Counted from the first letter of the stretch, positions 1 through 9,215 are shown. The stretch is 64,000 bases of DNA from an uncultured Clostridia bacterium (GCA_947631235.1 CANRKO010000002.1:186001-250000), one strand, 5' to 3'. Made by a program: numbers and translations. Notes: generated by a model from the sequence alone, not told the origin.

Positions 1-1131
1 GCGGAAGAAATTCTGGAACGTTATCGTCGCGAGCGTTCTCGACTCGTTTTCGATCTTAACGCCCTCTTTTGCCTCGATAGCCTGGTGCAGACCGTCGCTG
101 TAACGTCTGCCGGGCATTATACGTCCCGTGAATTCGTCTACTATAAGCACTTCGCCGTCCTGCACGACATACTGCTGGTCGCGGTGCATAACGCCGTTCG
201 CCTGCAGCGCCTGGTTAATGTGGTGCTGCAGTTTCATGTTGTTGGGGTCGGAGAGGTTTTCAACTCCGAAACCCTGCTCCGCTTTCTTAACGCCGCGCGG
301 CGTAAGCATAGCCGTGCGCGCCTTTTCGTCAACGATATAGTCCGCGTCGAGATCCTCGTCAAGCTGCTTGTCGTCATGCTCCGTTACGACGTGCTTTTTG
401 AGACGCTTAACAAACATATCCGCCACGCGGTACAATTCGTTCGCGTCCTCGCCCATGCCGGAAATGATAAGCGGCGTTCTCGCCTCGTCGATAAGGATAG
501 AATCGACCTCGTCCACGATGGCGTAATTGTGACCGCGCTGTACCATTTCCTCCTTGTGTACGACCATGTTGTCGCGGAGGTAGTCAAAACCGAGTTCGTT
601 GTTAGTGCCGTAGGTGATGTCGGCGGCGTAAGCCTCGCGTCTTTCGTTTCCGTCGAGGTCGTGTATGATAAGACCGACGCTCATGCCGAGGAAACGGTAA
701 ACCTTACCCATCCACTCGCTGTCTCGCTTTGCAAGGTAATCGTTGACGGTAACGATATGTACGCCCTTGCCGGTAAGCGCGTTAAGATACGCCGGCAGCG
801 TCGAAACGAGCGTTTTACCTTCACCTGTTTTCATTTCCGCGATACGTCCCTGATGCAGTATAACGCCGCCGACCACCTGAACGTAGAAGTGTTTCATGCC
901 CAGAACTCTCCAACTTGCCTCGCGCATTACCGCGAACGCCTCGGGGAGAAGGTCGTCGAGCGTCTCGCCGTTTTTGAGACGTTCCTTAAATTCGGGTGTT
1001 TTCGCTTTAAGCTCCGCGTCCGACAGCTTTTCCATGTCGCTCTCGAGCGCCATAACCTTGTCGGCTATGGGGTAAACCTTTTTAAGTTCCCTGTCCGAAT
1101 ACGAGCCGAATAACTTGTCAAATATGCCCAT
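1..1131 (-). CDS. secA: SecA preprotein translocase ATPase, N-terminal 377 residues (partial)
   Basis: This is the motor ATPase that drives secretory proteins through SecYEG at the membrane. Reading the minus strand from ATG at 1131 gives [18 protein letters not shown], then the Walker A stretch [20 protein letters not shown], the [19 protein letters not shown] box of the first nucleotide-binding fold, and [12 protein letters not shown] just before the window edge. The first 377 codons are open and the gene continues beyond base 1, so about half of a normal SecA is missing here. GAGGAG sits 8 bases before the ATG. It lies downstream of the phosphodiesterase gene on the same strand, but an extended -10 promoter in the gap suggests separate transcription. 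Confidence 0.97.
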   Translation of the reverse strand, partial: MGIFDKLFGSYSDRELKKVYPIADKVMALESDMEKLSDAELKAKTPEFKERLKNGETLDDLLPEAFAVMREASWRVLGMKHFYVQVVGGVILHQGRIAEMKTGEGKTLVSTLPAYLNALTGKGVHIVTVNDYLAKRDSEWMGKVYRFLGMSVGLIIHDLDGNERREAYAADITYGTNNELGFDYLRDNMVVHKEEMVQRGHNYAIVDEVDSILIDEARTPLIISGMGEDANELYRVADMFVKRLKKHVVTEHDDKQLDEDLDADYIVDEKARTAMLTPRGVKKAEQGFGVENLSDPNNMKLQHHINQALQANGVMHRDQQYVVQDGEVLIVDEFTGRIMPGRRYSDGLHQAIEAKEGVKIENESRTLATITFQNFFR

Positions 1132-1205
1132 GCTTATATCTCCTCATTGTATTTTATCCTTAATAAAAAATCCGCCAAAACCGAATTTTTACGTTATCGT
1201 TCTCT

Positions 1206-1211
1206 ATTATA
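1206..1211 (-). promoter_or_regulatory. Candidate extended -10 promoter of secA
   Basis: On the minus strand TATAAT is preceded by TGG, giving the TGnTATAAT form. No good -35 is visible 17 bases upstream. It lies about 75 bases before the secA start. Confidence 0.4.
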
Positions 1212-1282
1212 CCACAAATACGAAATAATTACCACTGTTTTTTGTTAATTTTTTGTAAATACGAAAAATTATTGAATATTGC

Positions 1283-1756
1283 TCACTCAATATCAAGAAT
1301 TTTCGTCGTGACCTTACCGCCGCTGATTTCGGCGACGGCGTAGGTTTTTGAATAGCGCACGCTGCCGGGGTTTAATATTACGGCGTTACCCCAATACTCG
1401 GTGTAGGGCGAGTGCGTGTGACCGAAAATCACAAGCGACGGATTGACCCTTGCGGCACGCGCTTTAAGCGTCGTGAGCGTCGGCTCGTACTTGACGCGCT
1501 GCTCGTGACCGTGCGTTACGAATATCTTCGCCCCTTCAGCCATAATCGTTATCTCCGACGATGCGCGGGAGAGCATATCGTTGTTGCCCTTGACGTAATA
1601 CAGCGGTATGTCGGGGTAAATGTACGACAAGTCCTCCGCGTCGCGCGTGTAGTCGCCGGCGTGGATTATCGCGTAAGGCTTGGGCAAACTGTTTATAATT
1701 TCAATGCACGGGTCGGTATAGCCGTGCGTATCCGAAAAAATCAGTATTCTTTTCAT
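1283..1756 (-). CDS. YfcE/MJ0936-type metallophosphoesterase
   Basis: A 157-residue single-domain calcineurin-like phosphodiesterase, probably cytoplasmic. The metal-binding motifs appear in the usual order: FSDTHGY near residue 10, HAGDYTRD near 33, GNND near 60, VTHGHE near 80 and FGHTHSP near 110. The length matches the small YfcE/YsnB group, which hydrolyses model phosphodiesters and whose natural substrate is mostly unknown. It stands alone on the minus strand, divergent from spoIIE and upstream of secA. Family assignment is firm; the substrate cannot be told from the sequence. Confidence 0.9.
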   Translation of the reverse strand: MKRILIFSDTHGYTDPCIEIINSLPKPYAIIHAGDYTRDAEDLSYIYPDIPLYYVKGNNDMLSRASSEITIMAEGAKIFVTHGHEQRVKYEPTLTTLKARAARVNPSLVIFGHTHSPYTEYWGNAVILNPGSVRYSKTYAVAEISGGKVTTKILDIE

Positions 1757-1808
1757 ATTTATCTCTCCGCGAAACGTGTTTAAAATACTATATCATACGC
1801 ACGCGCCG

Positions 1809-1888
1809 TTGTCAAAGAAAACTGTCGAAATGTTTTTATTATTTGACAACCGTATATGACAAAAAATACGCGCGCGGCGTGTTATAAT
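1809..1888 (+). promoter_or_regulatory. spoIIE promoter with three Spo0A-box-like sites and 21-bp spacing
   Basis: TATAAT lies at 1883-1888 and the nearest -35-like hexamer, ATGACA (1856-1861), is exactly 21 bp upstream, the unusual spacing known for the Spo0A-activated sigma-A promoter of Bacillus subtilis spoIIE. Three 8-mers each match the Spo0A box TTGTCGAA at 7 of 8 positions: TTGTCAAA (1809-1816), CTGTCGAA (1822-1829) and TTTGACAA (1842-1849, reverse orientation). Control by Spo0A~P is inferred. Confidence 0.7.
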
Positions 1889-1943
1889 TGTTCCGTTATA
1901 CATAAGGCGGCAGTCTGCGCCGTCCGACGGAGGAATGATTTAA

Positions 1944-4244
1944 ATGACACAACCCGATATAAAGGATAAAATAAACGCTGAAAATCTCCGCGCTCCGCTG
2001 CTGCGCGACGGGTGGAGGACGGGAATACTGCTGCTCGTCTCGCGTGCGTCGGTGCTGGGAATGTTCCCGTTCGGCACGGCGTTTTTCGCGGCGTGTTTCG
2101 ATAAAAGCATAGCGTATGTGGGAATAGCTTCGATGGCGGTAGGGCTTATGACGTGCGGCGGAAGGAGCGCGGTCGTGAAATATCTCGTCGCCGCGCTCGT
2201 GTACTGGATATACTCACGCGTCAGGAAAAAGGACGGCGATATTTACAACGCCGCCGCGTGCGCCGCGTCGATGCTGATAGGCGGCATAATGTATCTCATA
2301 TACAACTACCAAGGATTTTACGATATCCTTATGCTGCTTGTGGAGTCGGCTGTGTCGGGGCTTATGTACATAATCTTCCGCAAGTCGGAGGAATTTGTCA
2401 CGAGCCGCCGCAGCGGCATGAAAGCGCCGCAGGACGAGCTTATAAGCGTGGCGGTAAGCGTCGGCGTACTGATAACCGGACTGTCGGGAATTGTGTTCCC
2501 GCCCAACATCAGTCTTGCAGATATACTGTCGGTGTACGCGGTGCTGTGTATAGCGTATCACACGTCATTAACGTCGGCGGGCAGCGGGGGACTGAGCATA
2601 GGCTTTTTAACGTCGATGTCGTCGCCGTCGGCAATCGTGACAATGGGCATATTCGGCATAAGCGCGATTTGCGCCAATATTTTAAAAGGTTTCGGCAGGT
2701 TCGGCGCGGCTCTCGGTTTTATGGTGGGCTGCTCGATAGCGTTCCTGTACGTCGGCGGCAGCTTTGAACTCCCCGTGTCGGTAATCGAGGTCGCGCTCGG
2801 CGCGTCGTTTTTCGCGCTCACACCGCGCCGCGTCCACAATATTATCGGCTCGTTTTTCAACCGAACGATACAGCTTGAATCGTTAAGCCCCGACGTGCGC
2901 GTCAAGGAGTACCTCACGATGCGGCTCGAAAAGACAGCCGACGCGTTCAAGAGCCTTGAAGAATGTTTTGAGGAGGTAAGCGAGAAACGGCTCAAATCCT
3001 ACGGCAAAGAGGTCGGCGCACTGCTCGACGAAACAGCCGACCGCGTGTGCGACGGCTGCCCGAACGCGGCGAAGTGCTGGCAGAAGGATTTTGGGCTTAC
3101 ATATAAAAATATTATGCTCCTGCTCACCACAATAGAAGAAAAAGGTATACTCGCGATGGACAACGTACCCGCGTCGTTCCGCGAAAAGTGCATACGCACC
3201 GAACTTTTCGTCGTCGAATTTAATCACGTATACGAGCTTTACAAAAAGCAGTTTGTACGAGTGGGGGAGGCGTGCGAGTCGCGCGACCTCGTGACGCGCC
3301 AATACCGCGAGATAGCGGAGCTTATGGACGAAATGGCGGGCAATATAACCGAGGGGTTCGATTTCCGCGAGCGTGCCGAGGAGGATATTGCGAACGGGCT
3401 TTGCAAAAATGATATAACGGCGTACGAGGTAAACGTCGTTGAGGACGGTCAGGGTAAGTACGAGGTGTTTTTGAGAGTGAACAAGCCGTCCGAAAAGGCA
3501 TTGATTGCGCGTGTGCTTGAAGAAGTCCTCGACGCACAGATGGCGTACGACGAGGAAGGCTCGGGCGCGTACATGCGGTTTTACTCGAAGGCAAAATTCA
3601 GCGTTGACGTCGCGATACGTCAGACGTGCCGCGACTTTTCCGAGGTGTCGGGCGACGGTGCGGACAGCTTTTCGGCGGGCGACTACAAGCGGTACATAAT
3701 AATCTCCGACGGTATGGGCAGCGGCAGCCGCGCTATGGCTGAAAGCCGCATGACGCTAAGGCTTTTGCGCGAGTTTTTAACGTCGGGATTCGGTGTGAGA
3801 ACGGCGATTGACATGATTAACTCCGCGCTGTGCTTAAAGCTTGACGACGAGAGCTTTTCGACGATTGACCTGTTGAGCGTAGACCTTATGACGGGCATAT
3901 GCGAGTTTTTCAAGATAGGCAGCGCGGAAAGCGTGATAATGCACGGCGCGAACGTCGAGACGATATTTTCCGTGTCGCTCCCCGCGGGGATAGCTGGCGG
4001 CATAAACGTCGAGGGGCAGGTGAAAAAGCTCGCCGACGGCGACGTTATACTGATGATGAGCGACGGCATAAGCGAGGCGGGTTACGGCGCGGCGCGAACC
4101 GACTGGCTCAAAAAGGAAATTCAAAAACCGTTCGACGAAATGGACGAAATGGCGCAGTCCGTAATGGACACCGCCGTCAAAAAAAGCCGCGGCTCCGTCC
4201 TCGACGATATGACCGTCGCCGCTGTGAGACTGATTGAAAATTGA
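1944..4244 (+). CDS. spoIIE: Stage II sporulation protein E (membrane PP2C phosphatase)
   Basis: SpoIIE dephosphorylates the anti-anti-sigma factor SpoIIAA at the asymmetric septum and so releases sigma-F in the forespore. The 766 residues fit the family: about ten hydrophobic segments in the first 330 residues, a middle regulatory region with the CDGCPNAAKCW cysteine motif, and a C-terminal PP2C domain. The phosphatase metal motifs are IISDGMGSG near 588, LMMSDGISEAG near 704 and DDMTVAAV near 753. GGAGG precedes the ATG by a normal distance. It is a single-gene unit behind a Spo0A-type promoter. It is the clearest evidence that the organism sporulates. Confidence 0.96.
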   Translation: MTQPDIKDKINAENLRAPLLRDGWRTGILLLVSRASVLGMFPFGTAFFAACFDKSIAYVGIASMAVGLMTCGGRSAVVKYLVAALVYWIYSRVRKKDGDIYNAAACAASMLIGGIMYLIYNYQGFYDILMLLVESAVSGLMYIIFRKSEEFVTSRRSGMKAPQDELISVAVSVGVLITGLSGIVFPPNISLADILSVYAVLCIAYHTSLTSAGSGGLSIGFLTSMSSPSAIVTMGIFGISAICANILKGFGRFGAALGFMVGCSIAFLYVGGSFELPVSVIEVALGASFFALTPRRVHNIIGSFFNRTIQLESLSPDVRVKEYLTMRLEKTADAFKSLEECFEEVSEKRLKSYGKEVGALLDETADRVCDGCPNAAKCWQKDFGLTYKNIMLLLTTIEEKGILAMDNVPASFREKCIRTELFVVEFNHVYELYKKQFVRVGEACESRDLVTRQYREIAELMDEMAGNITEGFDFRERAEEDIANGLCKNDITAYEVNVVEDGQGKYEVFLRVNKPSEKALIARVLEEVLDAQMAYDEEGSGAYMRFYSKAKFSVDVAIRQTCRDFSEVSGDGADSFSAGDYKRYIIISDGMGSGSRAMAESRMTLRLLREFLTSGFGVRTAIDMINSALCLKLDDESFSTIDLLSVDLMTGICEFFKIGSAESVIMHGANVETIFSVSLPAGIAGGINVEGQVKKLADGDVILMMSDGISEAGYGAARTDWLKKEIQKPFDEMDEMAQSVMDTAVKKSRGSVLDDMTVAAVRLIEN

Positions 4245-4323
4245 AAAATATAAAATATGTATTGAATAAAATGGGATTGTATGGTAAAATTAACTTGATA
4301 AATATTGAAAAGCGGATGAAAAT

Positions 4324-4488
4324 ATGAAGATTAAGGATAAAATAAATGAATTTGTAAAGCGTGTTGTTCTTGCGTGGGATTCCGACTACACAAAAGCAAC
4401 GCCGCGCGAGACGGCGGATATGAAACGCGCCGAGGAGGAGTTTGCGAGGGGCGACACCGTTTCGCATGAGGATATTGACTGGGATTAA
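4324..4488 (+). CDS. Small acidic protein of unknown function, 54 residues
   Basis: A short ORF reads MKIKDKINEFVKRV at the start, then a strongly acidic helix-prone stretch and the C-terminus DTVSHEDIDWD. The C-terminal half (MKRAEEEFARGD then VSHEDIDW) recalls the tail of RelB/DinJ-like antitoxins, but there is no N-terminal ribbon-helix-helix and no toxin gene beside it. The ribosome site is weak (AAAGCGG). It sits between spoIIE and the pheS T-box and may be cotranscribed with spoIIE. The function is unknown and the antitoxin resemblance is only an impression. Confidence 0.5.
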   Translation: MKIKDKINEFVKRVVLAWDSDYTKATPRETADMKRAEEEFARGDTVSHEDIDWD

Positions 4489-4512
4489 AAATCACATTTC
4501 CCGAAAAAACAC

Positions 4513-4541
4513 TTGCAATTTCAAAAAATATATGTTACAAT
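4513..4541 (+). promoter_or_regulatory. Promoter of the pheS-pheT operon
   Basis: TTGCAA (4513-4518) and TACAAT (4536-4541) are separated by exactly 17 bp and lie just before the T-box leader. Confidence 0.75.
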
Positions 4542-4559
4542 ACCACCGAATTGAATATA

Positions 4560-4815
4560 AAAAGCGATGAAGGAACAAAGTAGTGCGCGTTTCGCCACAG
4601 AGAGAGCGTAAATTGATGAGCTGGGAGTTTACGCGGTAAGAGCGCGGCGCGAAATTTCATTCCGGAGCCGCGCGGGTGAAACCACAGGCAAGTAGTCCGC
4701 GACGGGTAATGCCGTTATCCATAACAGAGCGCCGAGTAAAATCGGAAGTCGGGTGGTACCGCGGAGTAATATGAGCACACTTCGTCCCAATGCGGGACAG
4801 AGTGTGCTTTTTAGT
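4560..4815 (+). promoter_or_regulatory. T-box leader of pheS (tRNA-Phe sensing)
   Basis: The leader opens with the Stem I signature AGCGATGAAGGAACAAAGTA and carries the highly conserved T-box GGGTGGTACCGCGG at 4751-4764. The likely specifier codon is TTC (4656-4658, followed by A), which is Phe; a second TTC at 4660-4662 is the alternative. A strong terminator follows at 4774-4815. By family rule, uncharged tRNA-Phe pairs with the specifier and the T-box, stabilises the antiterminator and lets pheS be transcribed. Confidence 0.93.
4774..4815 (+). terminator. T-box intrinsic terminator
   Basis: The stem AGCACACTTCGTCCC pairs with GGGACAGAGTGTGCT across a short AATGC loop and is followed by a T-rich run. 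It is the switchable terminator of the T-box. Confidence 0.9.
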
Positions 4816-4841
4816 TTTATTAAAACTGCGTAATTGATGTT

Positions 4842-4906
4842 GTAGGGGCGACCCTTGCGGTCGCCCGCTAAGCCGCATCAAAACGGGCGACCACTGGTCG
4901 CCCCTA
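4842..4906. repeat. Dispersed repeat, GTAGGGGCGACC family
   Basis: A 65-bp unit with two facing palindromes: GTAGGGGCGACC with GGTCGCCCG, then GGGCGACC with GGTCGCCCCTA. Related copies occur near 22545, 22692, 28993, 52600, 53222 and 53403. It sits between the T-box terminator and pheS. Confidence 0.8.
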
Positions 4907-4952
4907 AGCAGTCTAATAAAACAGTCCGCTATACCAAATCGGAAGGAGAAAT

Positions 4953-5975
4953 ATGATGAAACAAAAACTTGAAGAAATCAGAGCGGCGGCGCACGAGGCG
5001 CTCGCGGGCGAGTTGAACCTTGACGCGCTCGAACAGCTCAGGATTAAGTACCTCGGCAAAAAGGGCGAGATTACAGCCGTTTTGAAGGGCATGGGCAAGC
5101 TTACAGCCGAGGAACGCCCCGTAATCGGCGCGCTTGCGAACGAGGTTCGCTCGCAGGTCGAGGGCATGATTGAGACTAAGAAGGCTGAAATTGCCGCGAA
5201 AATCGAGGAAGTAAAGCTTAAAGCCGAGGTAATCGACGTTACGATGCCCGGCAGAGCGCAGGAGCGCGGCGAACTGCACCCGCTGACAAAGGTAATGAAC
5301 AATATCAAGGACACGTTTATCGGCATGGGTTTTGAGATTGCCGACGGTCCGGAGGTGGAACTCGACTACTACAATTTCGAGGCATTGAATATCCCGAAGA
5401 ACCACCCCGCCCGCGACACGCAGGACACGTTCTATGTAAGCGACAACGTCGTTTTGAGAACGCAGACGTCGGGCATGCAGGTGCGCGTAATGGAGAAACA
5501 AAAGCCGCCGATACGCATAATCGCGCCCGGCAAGGTTTACAGAAGCGATGCGGTTGACGCGACGCACTCGCCAGTGTTCCACCAGATCGAGGGACTTGTG
5601 GTCGATAAGGGCGTTACAATGGCTGACCTTAAAGGAACGCTCGAAATGTTCATTCACCGCCTGTACGGCGACGAAACGAAGGTGCGTTTCAGACCGCACC
5701 ACTTCCCGTTCACCGAGCCGTCGGCTGAACTTGATATATCGTGCTTCAAGTGCGGCGGCAAGGGCTGCCAGATGTGCAAGGGCGAGGGTTGGATCGAGAT
5801 ACTCGGCTGCGGTATGGTTCATCCGAAGGTGCTCGCCAACTGCGGCATCGACCCCGAGATTTACTCCGGTTTCGCGTTCGGTATCGGTCTCGAACGAATT
5901 GCGATGGGTAAGTATGATATAAATGATTTGAGATTGTTCTTTGAAAATGATTTGAGATTTTTGAGGCAATTCTAA
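4953..5975 (+). CDS. pheS: Phenylalanyl-tRNA synthetase alpha subunit
   Basis: Catalytic subunit of the alpha2-beta2 enzyme that charges tRNA-Phe. The 340 residues show an N-terminal coiled-coil tRNA-binding arm (about 1-85), class II motif 2 ([19 protein letters not shown], near 195), the [16 protein letters not shown] insertion near 268 and motif 3 ([10 protein letters not shown], near 309). Two ATGs are in tandem (4953 and 4956). GGAAGGAGA at 4941-4949 is better spaced for the second, so two-residue-shorter translation is possible. Transcription is controlled by the T-box. The small P-loop gene starts 3 bases after the stop. Confidence 0.97.
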   Translation: MMKQKLEEIRAAAHEALAGELNLDALEQLRIKYLGKKGEITAVLKGMGKLTAEERPVIGALANEVRSQVEGMIETKKAEIAAKIEEVKLKAEVIDVTMPGRAQERGELHPLTKVMNNIKDTFIGMGFEIADGPEVELDYYNFEALNIPKNHPARDTQDTFYVSDNVVLRTQTSGMQVRVMEKQKPPIRIIAPGKVYRSDAVDATHSPVFHQIEGLVVDKGVTMADLKGTLEMFIHRLYGDETKVRFRPHHFPFTEPSAELDISCFKCGGKGCQMCKGEGWIEILGCGMVHPKVLANCGIDPEIYSGFAFGIGLERIAMGKYDINDLRLFFENDLRFLRQF

Positions 5976-5978
5976 ATC

Positions 5979-6500
5979 ATGGACAAAATTATGATAATCG
6001 GCTTTTCCGGCTGCGGCAAATCGACTCTCGCAAGACGCTTGGGCGCGGCGCTCGGCATAGAGCCGCTGCATTTTGACACGATGCACTGGCTGCCCGGCTG
6101 GGTAGAGAGCAGCGACGAGTACAAAATCGAGCGTGTGCAAAAGGAGCTTGAAAAAGACCGCTGGATAATAGAGGGCAGCTACAGGCGCATACTCTGGAAG
6201 GAGCGCATCGACGCGGCGGACACGGCTATATTCCTCGATTTCAACAGGTTTCTGTGTCTTTACCGCGTGATAAAGCGTCGGATAATGTACGCCGGCAAGA
6301 CGCGTCCCGATATGGGCGAGGGCTGCGAGGAAAAAATTGATTTCGAGTTTCTGCGCTGGGTGTTTTGGGGCGGACGGAAAAAGCGGAAAAGAAATCTGGA
6401 ATTTATGGAGCGTTTGAAAAATATAAAAAGCAAAAACGCGTATACGTTTACAAACCCGAAGGAATTGGAACGATTTGTTCGGGAGGTAGAGGAAATGTAA
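5979..6500 (+). CDS. P-loop nucleotide kinase-like protein (FlaR / topology-modulation family)
   Basis: A 173-residue P-loop protein of the adenylate-kinase-like group often annotated as DNA topology modulation protein FlaR. Walker A is GFSGCGKST at residues 8-16, followed by LHFDTMHWLPGW and WIIEGSYRRILW, both typical of this group, and an Arg/Lys-rich C-terminal half. The phosphoryl acceptor is unknown and the topology name rests on old genetics, so it should not be taken literally. It starts 3 bases after pheS and so is probably translated from the T-box-controlled mRNA. A dispersed palindromic repeat separates it from pheT. Confidence 0.75.
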   Translation: MDKIMIIGFSGCGKSTLARRLGAALGIEPLHFDTMHWLPGWVESSDEYKIERVQKELEKDRWIIEGSYRRILWKERIDAADTAIFLDFNRFLCLYRVIKRRIMYAGKTRPDMGEGCEEKIDFEFLRWVFWGGRKKRKRNLEFMERLKNIKSKNAYTFTNPKELERFVREVEEM

Positions 6501-6520
6501 ATTATGGTTTATTTGTGTAA

Positions 6521-6620
6521 AACCCCTCCGACGCCTTCGGCGCCACCTCCCCTAGTAGGGGAGGCATACTGTGAGGCTCCCATACTAGGGGAGCTGTCAG
6601 CGTAGCTGACTGAGGGGTTT
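6521..6620. repeat. Dispersed palindromic repeat, CTCCCCTAGTAGGGGAG family, inside the pheS-pheT operon
   Basis: About 100 bp bounded by AACCCCTC and GAGGGGTTT, with internal hairpins CTCCCCTAGTAGGGGAG and a TCAGCGTAGCTGA arm. Related copies lie at 24471-24576, 29065-29181 and 53251-53365. Here it lies between two cotranscribed genes and could fold in the mRNA. Confidence 0.85.
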
Positions 6621-6676
6621 ATTGTGCTAAATCACAATTTACCCAACCCAACAATAATCGAAAGGAATGAAAATAA

Positions 6677-9052
6677 ATGAATTTACCGTTAAGCTGGCTT
6701 AACGACTACATGGACATAGACGTTACGCCGAAGGAATATTCGGACAAAATGACAATGAGCGGCTCGAAGGTCGAGGGTTACGAAAGTCTCGGCGACAGCG
6801 TTACGAACGTTGTTACGGGCAAGGTTTTGACCTGCGTAGACCACCCCGACAGCGACCACTTAAAAATCACGACCGTTGACGCGGGCACGGGCGAAACGCT
6901 GCAGATAGTATGCGGCGCGCCCAACTGCAAGGCGGGTATAATCGTACCGGTCGCGCTCGTGGGCGCGGTTTTGCCGGGCGGAAAAATAAAGAAGGGCAAA
7001 ATGCGCGGCGTGGAGTCGTGCGGTATGCTATGCTCGCACGACGAACTCGGCATAACAAAGGAAATGCTCGGCTACGAGCCGGAGTACGGCATACTGATTT
7101 TGCCCGACGACACTCCGATAGGAAAGGACATCCGCGACCTGTTCGGCATGAACGAGACGGTCGTTGAGTTTGAAATCACCTCGAACCGCCCCGACTGTTT
7201 CTCGATAATCGGTCTGGCGCGTGAGAGCGCGTCGACGTTCGGTAAAAAGTTTACGATACCCGAGGTCAAATTCACCGAAACGGACGGCAGCATTAACGAC
7301 GCGATAAGCGTTGAGGTGCTTGACAAGGACAAGTGCAAGCGTTACTGCGCGAGAATGGTAAAGAACGTGAAGATAGGCCCGTCGCCGTCGTGGATGCAGC
7401 AGCGTCTCACCGCGTGCGGCGTGCGCCCGATAAATAATATAGTAGATATTACGAACTACGTCCTGCTCGAATACGGTCAGCCCATGCACGCGTTCGACCT
7501 GCGCGACCTTGCGGACGGCAAGATTATCGTTCGCCGCGCCGACGACGGAGAGGTTATAAAGACGCTCGACGGTCAGGACAGAAAGCTTACGGCGGACGAC
7601 CTCGTGATCGCGGACGGTAAGAGAGCCGTAGCGGTCGCGGGCGTAATGGGCGGCTTTAACAGCGAGGTAAAGGACGACACGACGACCGTTATATTCGAGT
7701 CGGCGACGTTCGACGCCGCGTCGGTAAGACTTACGGCGCAGAGAATAGGTCTGAGAACCGAGGCGTCCTCGCGCTACGAGAAGGGTCTCGACTACAACAA
7801 CACCGTTCCCGCCGTTGAGCGCGCGTGTCAGCTTGTCGAAATGCTCGGCTGCGGTGAAAACGTCGGCGGTATGATAGACGTTATGGGCAACGTAACCGAT
7901 ATGGCATCGCTGCCGTTCAGACCCGACAAGATAAACGCATTCCTCGGCACGGACATTCCGACGGACGACATGGTTAAGATTTTTGACGCGCTCGAAATAA
8001 AGACCGACCTTGAAAACATGACGGTCACACCGCCGTCGTTCCGACCCGACCTCGCGGGCGAAGCCGACATCGCGGAGGAGGTCGCGCGTTTCTACGGCTA
8101 CGACAAAATCCCGACGACGCTCCTTTCGGGCGAAGCGACGTGCGGCAGAAAGAACGACAGACAGAAAATGCAGGACGCAGTCGGCGAAAGCCTCAACGCG
8201 CAGGGCATGAACGAGATATACACATACACGTTCGTAAGCCCGTCGATATTTGACAAGCTTAACATTCCCGCCGACAGCGATTTGAGAAACACGGTAAAAA
8301 TCACGAACCCGCTCGGCGAGGACACGTCCGTTATGCGCACGACGACAATCGCGAGCATGATGGACATTCTGGCGAGAAACTACAACTACAGAAACCCCGC
8401 CGCAAAGCTGTACGAGATAGGTAAGGTGTTTATCCCGACGGGCGGCGAACTCCCCGACGAGCCTTACAAAATCACGCTCGGCATGTACGGCAACAAGTGC
8501 GATTTCTACGATATAAAGGGCATTGTTCAGACGCTGCTCGACGATTTAAAGATTGAAAAGGCAAAGTACGCGGCTGTAACGGACAACCCGACGTTCCACC
8601 CCGGCAGATGCGCGAAGGTTACGGCGGGCGGTAAAACGCTCGGCGTGTTCGGCGAGATACACCCCGCGGTACGCAGAAAATACGGCATCGACACTCCCGT
8701 TTACGCGGGCGAACTCGATTTTGAAAGCGTGTTCGTAAACATCAACACAAATATCAAATTCACAGAGTTGCCGAAATTCCCCGCAGTTACGCGCGATATA
8801 GCGGTTCTGGTGGATAAGACCGTTCCCGTCGCGGACATAGAAGAAATAATAGCGCAGTCGTCGAAGAATTTGGAGAGCATTAAGCTTTTCGATGTGTACG
8901 AGGGCGACAGAATACCCGAGGACAAGAAGAGCGTGGCGTACAGCGTTGTGTACCGTGCGTCCGACAGAAGTCTTACGGGCGAGGAGGTGCAGAAGTCCTT
9001 CGACAAGGCGGTGCGTTCGCTCGAACACAGACTGGGAGCGCAGCTAAGATAA
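6677..9052 (+). CDS. pheT: Phenylalanyl-tRNA synthetase beta subunit
   Basis: Large subunit of PheRS, responsible for tRNA binding and for editing Tyr-tRNA-Phe. At 791 residues it has the full bacterial layout: an EMAP-like tRNA-binding domain (about 40-150, with CVDHPDSDHLKI and VCGAPNC), the B3/B4 editing domain (about 210-380), B5 (about 400-475), the catalytic-like core, and the C-terminal FDX-ACB anticodon-binding domain (from about 697, FPAVTRDIAVLVDK). AAAGG precedes the ATG. It is separated from the P-loop gene by a 100-bp repeat. A hairpin terminator follows. Confidence 0.97.
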   Translation: MNLPLSWLNDYMDIDVTPKEYSDKMTMSGSKVEGYESLGDSVTNVVTGKVLTCVDHPDSDHLKITTVDAGTGETLQIVCGAPNCKAGIIVPVALVGAVLPGGKIKKGKMRGVESCGMLCSHDELGITKEMLGYEPEYGILILPDDTPIGKDIRDLFGMNETVVEFEITSNRPDCFSIIGLARESASTFGKKFTIPEVKFTETDGSINDAISVEVLDKDKCKRYCARMVKNVKIGPSPSWMQQRLTACGVRPINNIVDITNYVLLEYGQPMHAFDLRDLADGKIIVRRADDGEVIKTLDGQDRKLTADDLVIADGKRAVAVAGVMGGFNSEVKDDTTTVIFESATFDAASVRLTAQRIGLRTEASSRYEKGLDYNNTVPAVERACQLVEMLGCGENVGGMIDVMGNVTDMASLPFRPDKINAFLGTDIPTDDMVKIFDALEIKTDLENMTVTPPSFRPDLAGEADIAEEVARFYGYDKIPTTLLSGEATCGRKNDRQKMQDAVGESLNAQGMNEIYTYTFVSPSIFDKLNIPADSDLRNTVKITNPLGEDTSVMRTTTIASMMDILARNYNYRNPAAKLYEIGKVFIPTGGELPDEPYKITLGMYGNKCDFYDIKGIVQTLLDDLKIEKAKYAAVTDNPTFHPGRCAKVTAGGKTLGVFGEIHPAVRRKYGIDTPVYAGELDFESVFVNINTNIKFTELPKFPAVTRDIAVLVDKTVPVADIEEIIAQSSKNLESIKLFDVYEGDRIPEDKKSVAYSVVYRASDRSLTGEEVQKSFDKAVRSLEHRLGAQLR

Positions 9053-9060
9053 ATATTGTG

Positions 9061-9087
9061 CGGCGGTGAGAAATCACCGCCGTATTT
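9061..9087 (+). terminator. Terminator of the pheST operon
   Basis: CGGCGGTGA pairs with TCACCGCCG around a GAAA-type loop and is followed by TATTTCTGTT. The T-run is imperfect. Confidence 0.75.
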
Positions 9088-9151
9088 CTGTTATTAACCC
9101 ATAAAAAACGGCTTAAATAAGCCATGTCATAAAAAATTAACATTTAAAAGG

Positions 9152-9180
9152 TAGACATTTCGATAATTTTTTGATATAAT
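9152..9180 (+). promoter_or_regulatory. Promoter of the NlpC/P60 gene
   Basis: TAGACA (9152-9157) and TATAAT (9175-9180) with a 17-bp spacer, about 36 bp before the chosen start. Confidence 0.65.
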
Positions 9181-9215
9181 ATACTCTGTATTAGTTTGTA
9201 AAAGAGGTGATATGC

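Noticed and set aside
85-1113. A 342-codon plus-strand open frame at the window start
   Set aside because: It lies antisense to secA, whose minus-strand translation matches the family residue by residue. The plus frame has no ribosome site and no family motif.
6521-6620. The short repeats as CRISPR units
   Set aside because: They are dispersed single palindromes, not regularly spaced arrays with unique spacers, and no cas gene is present.
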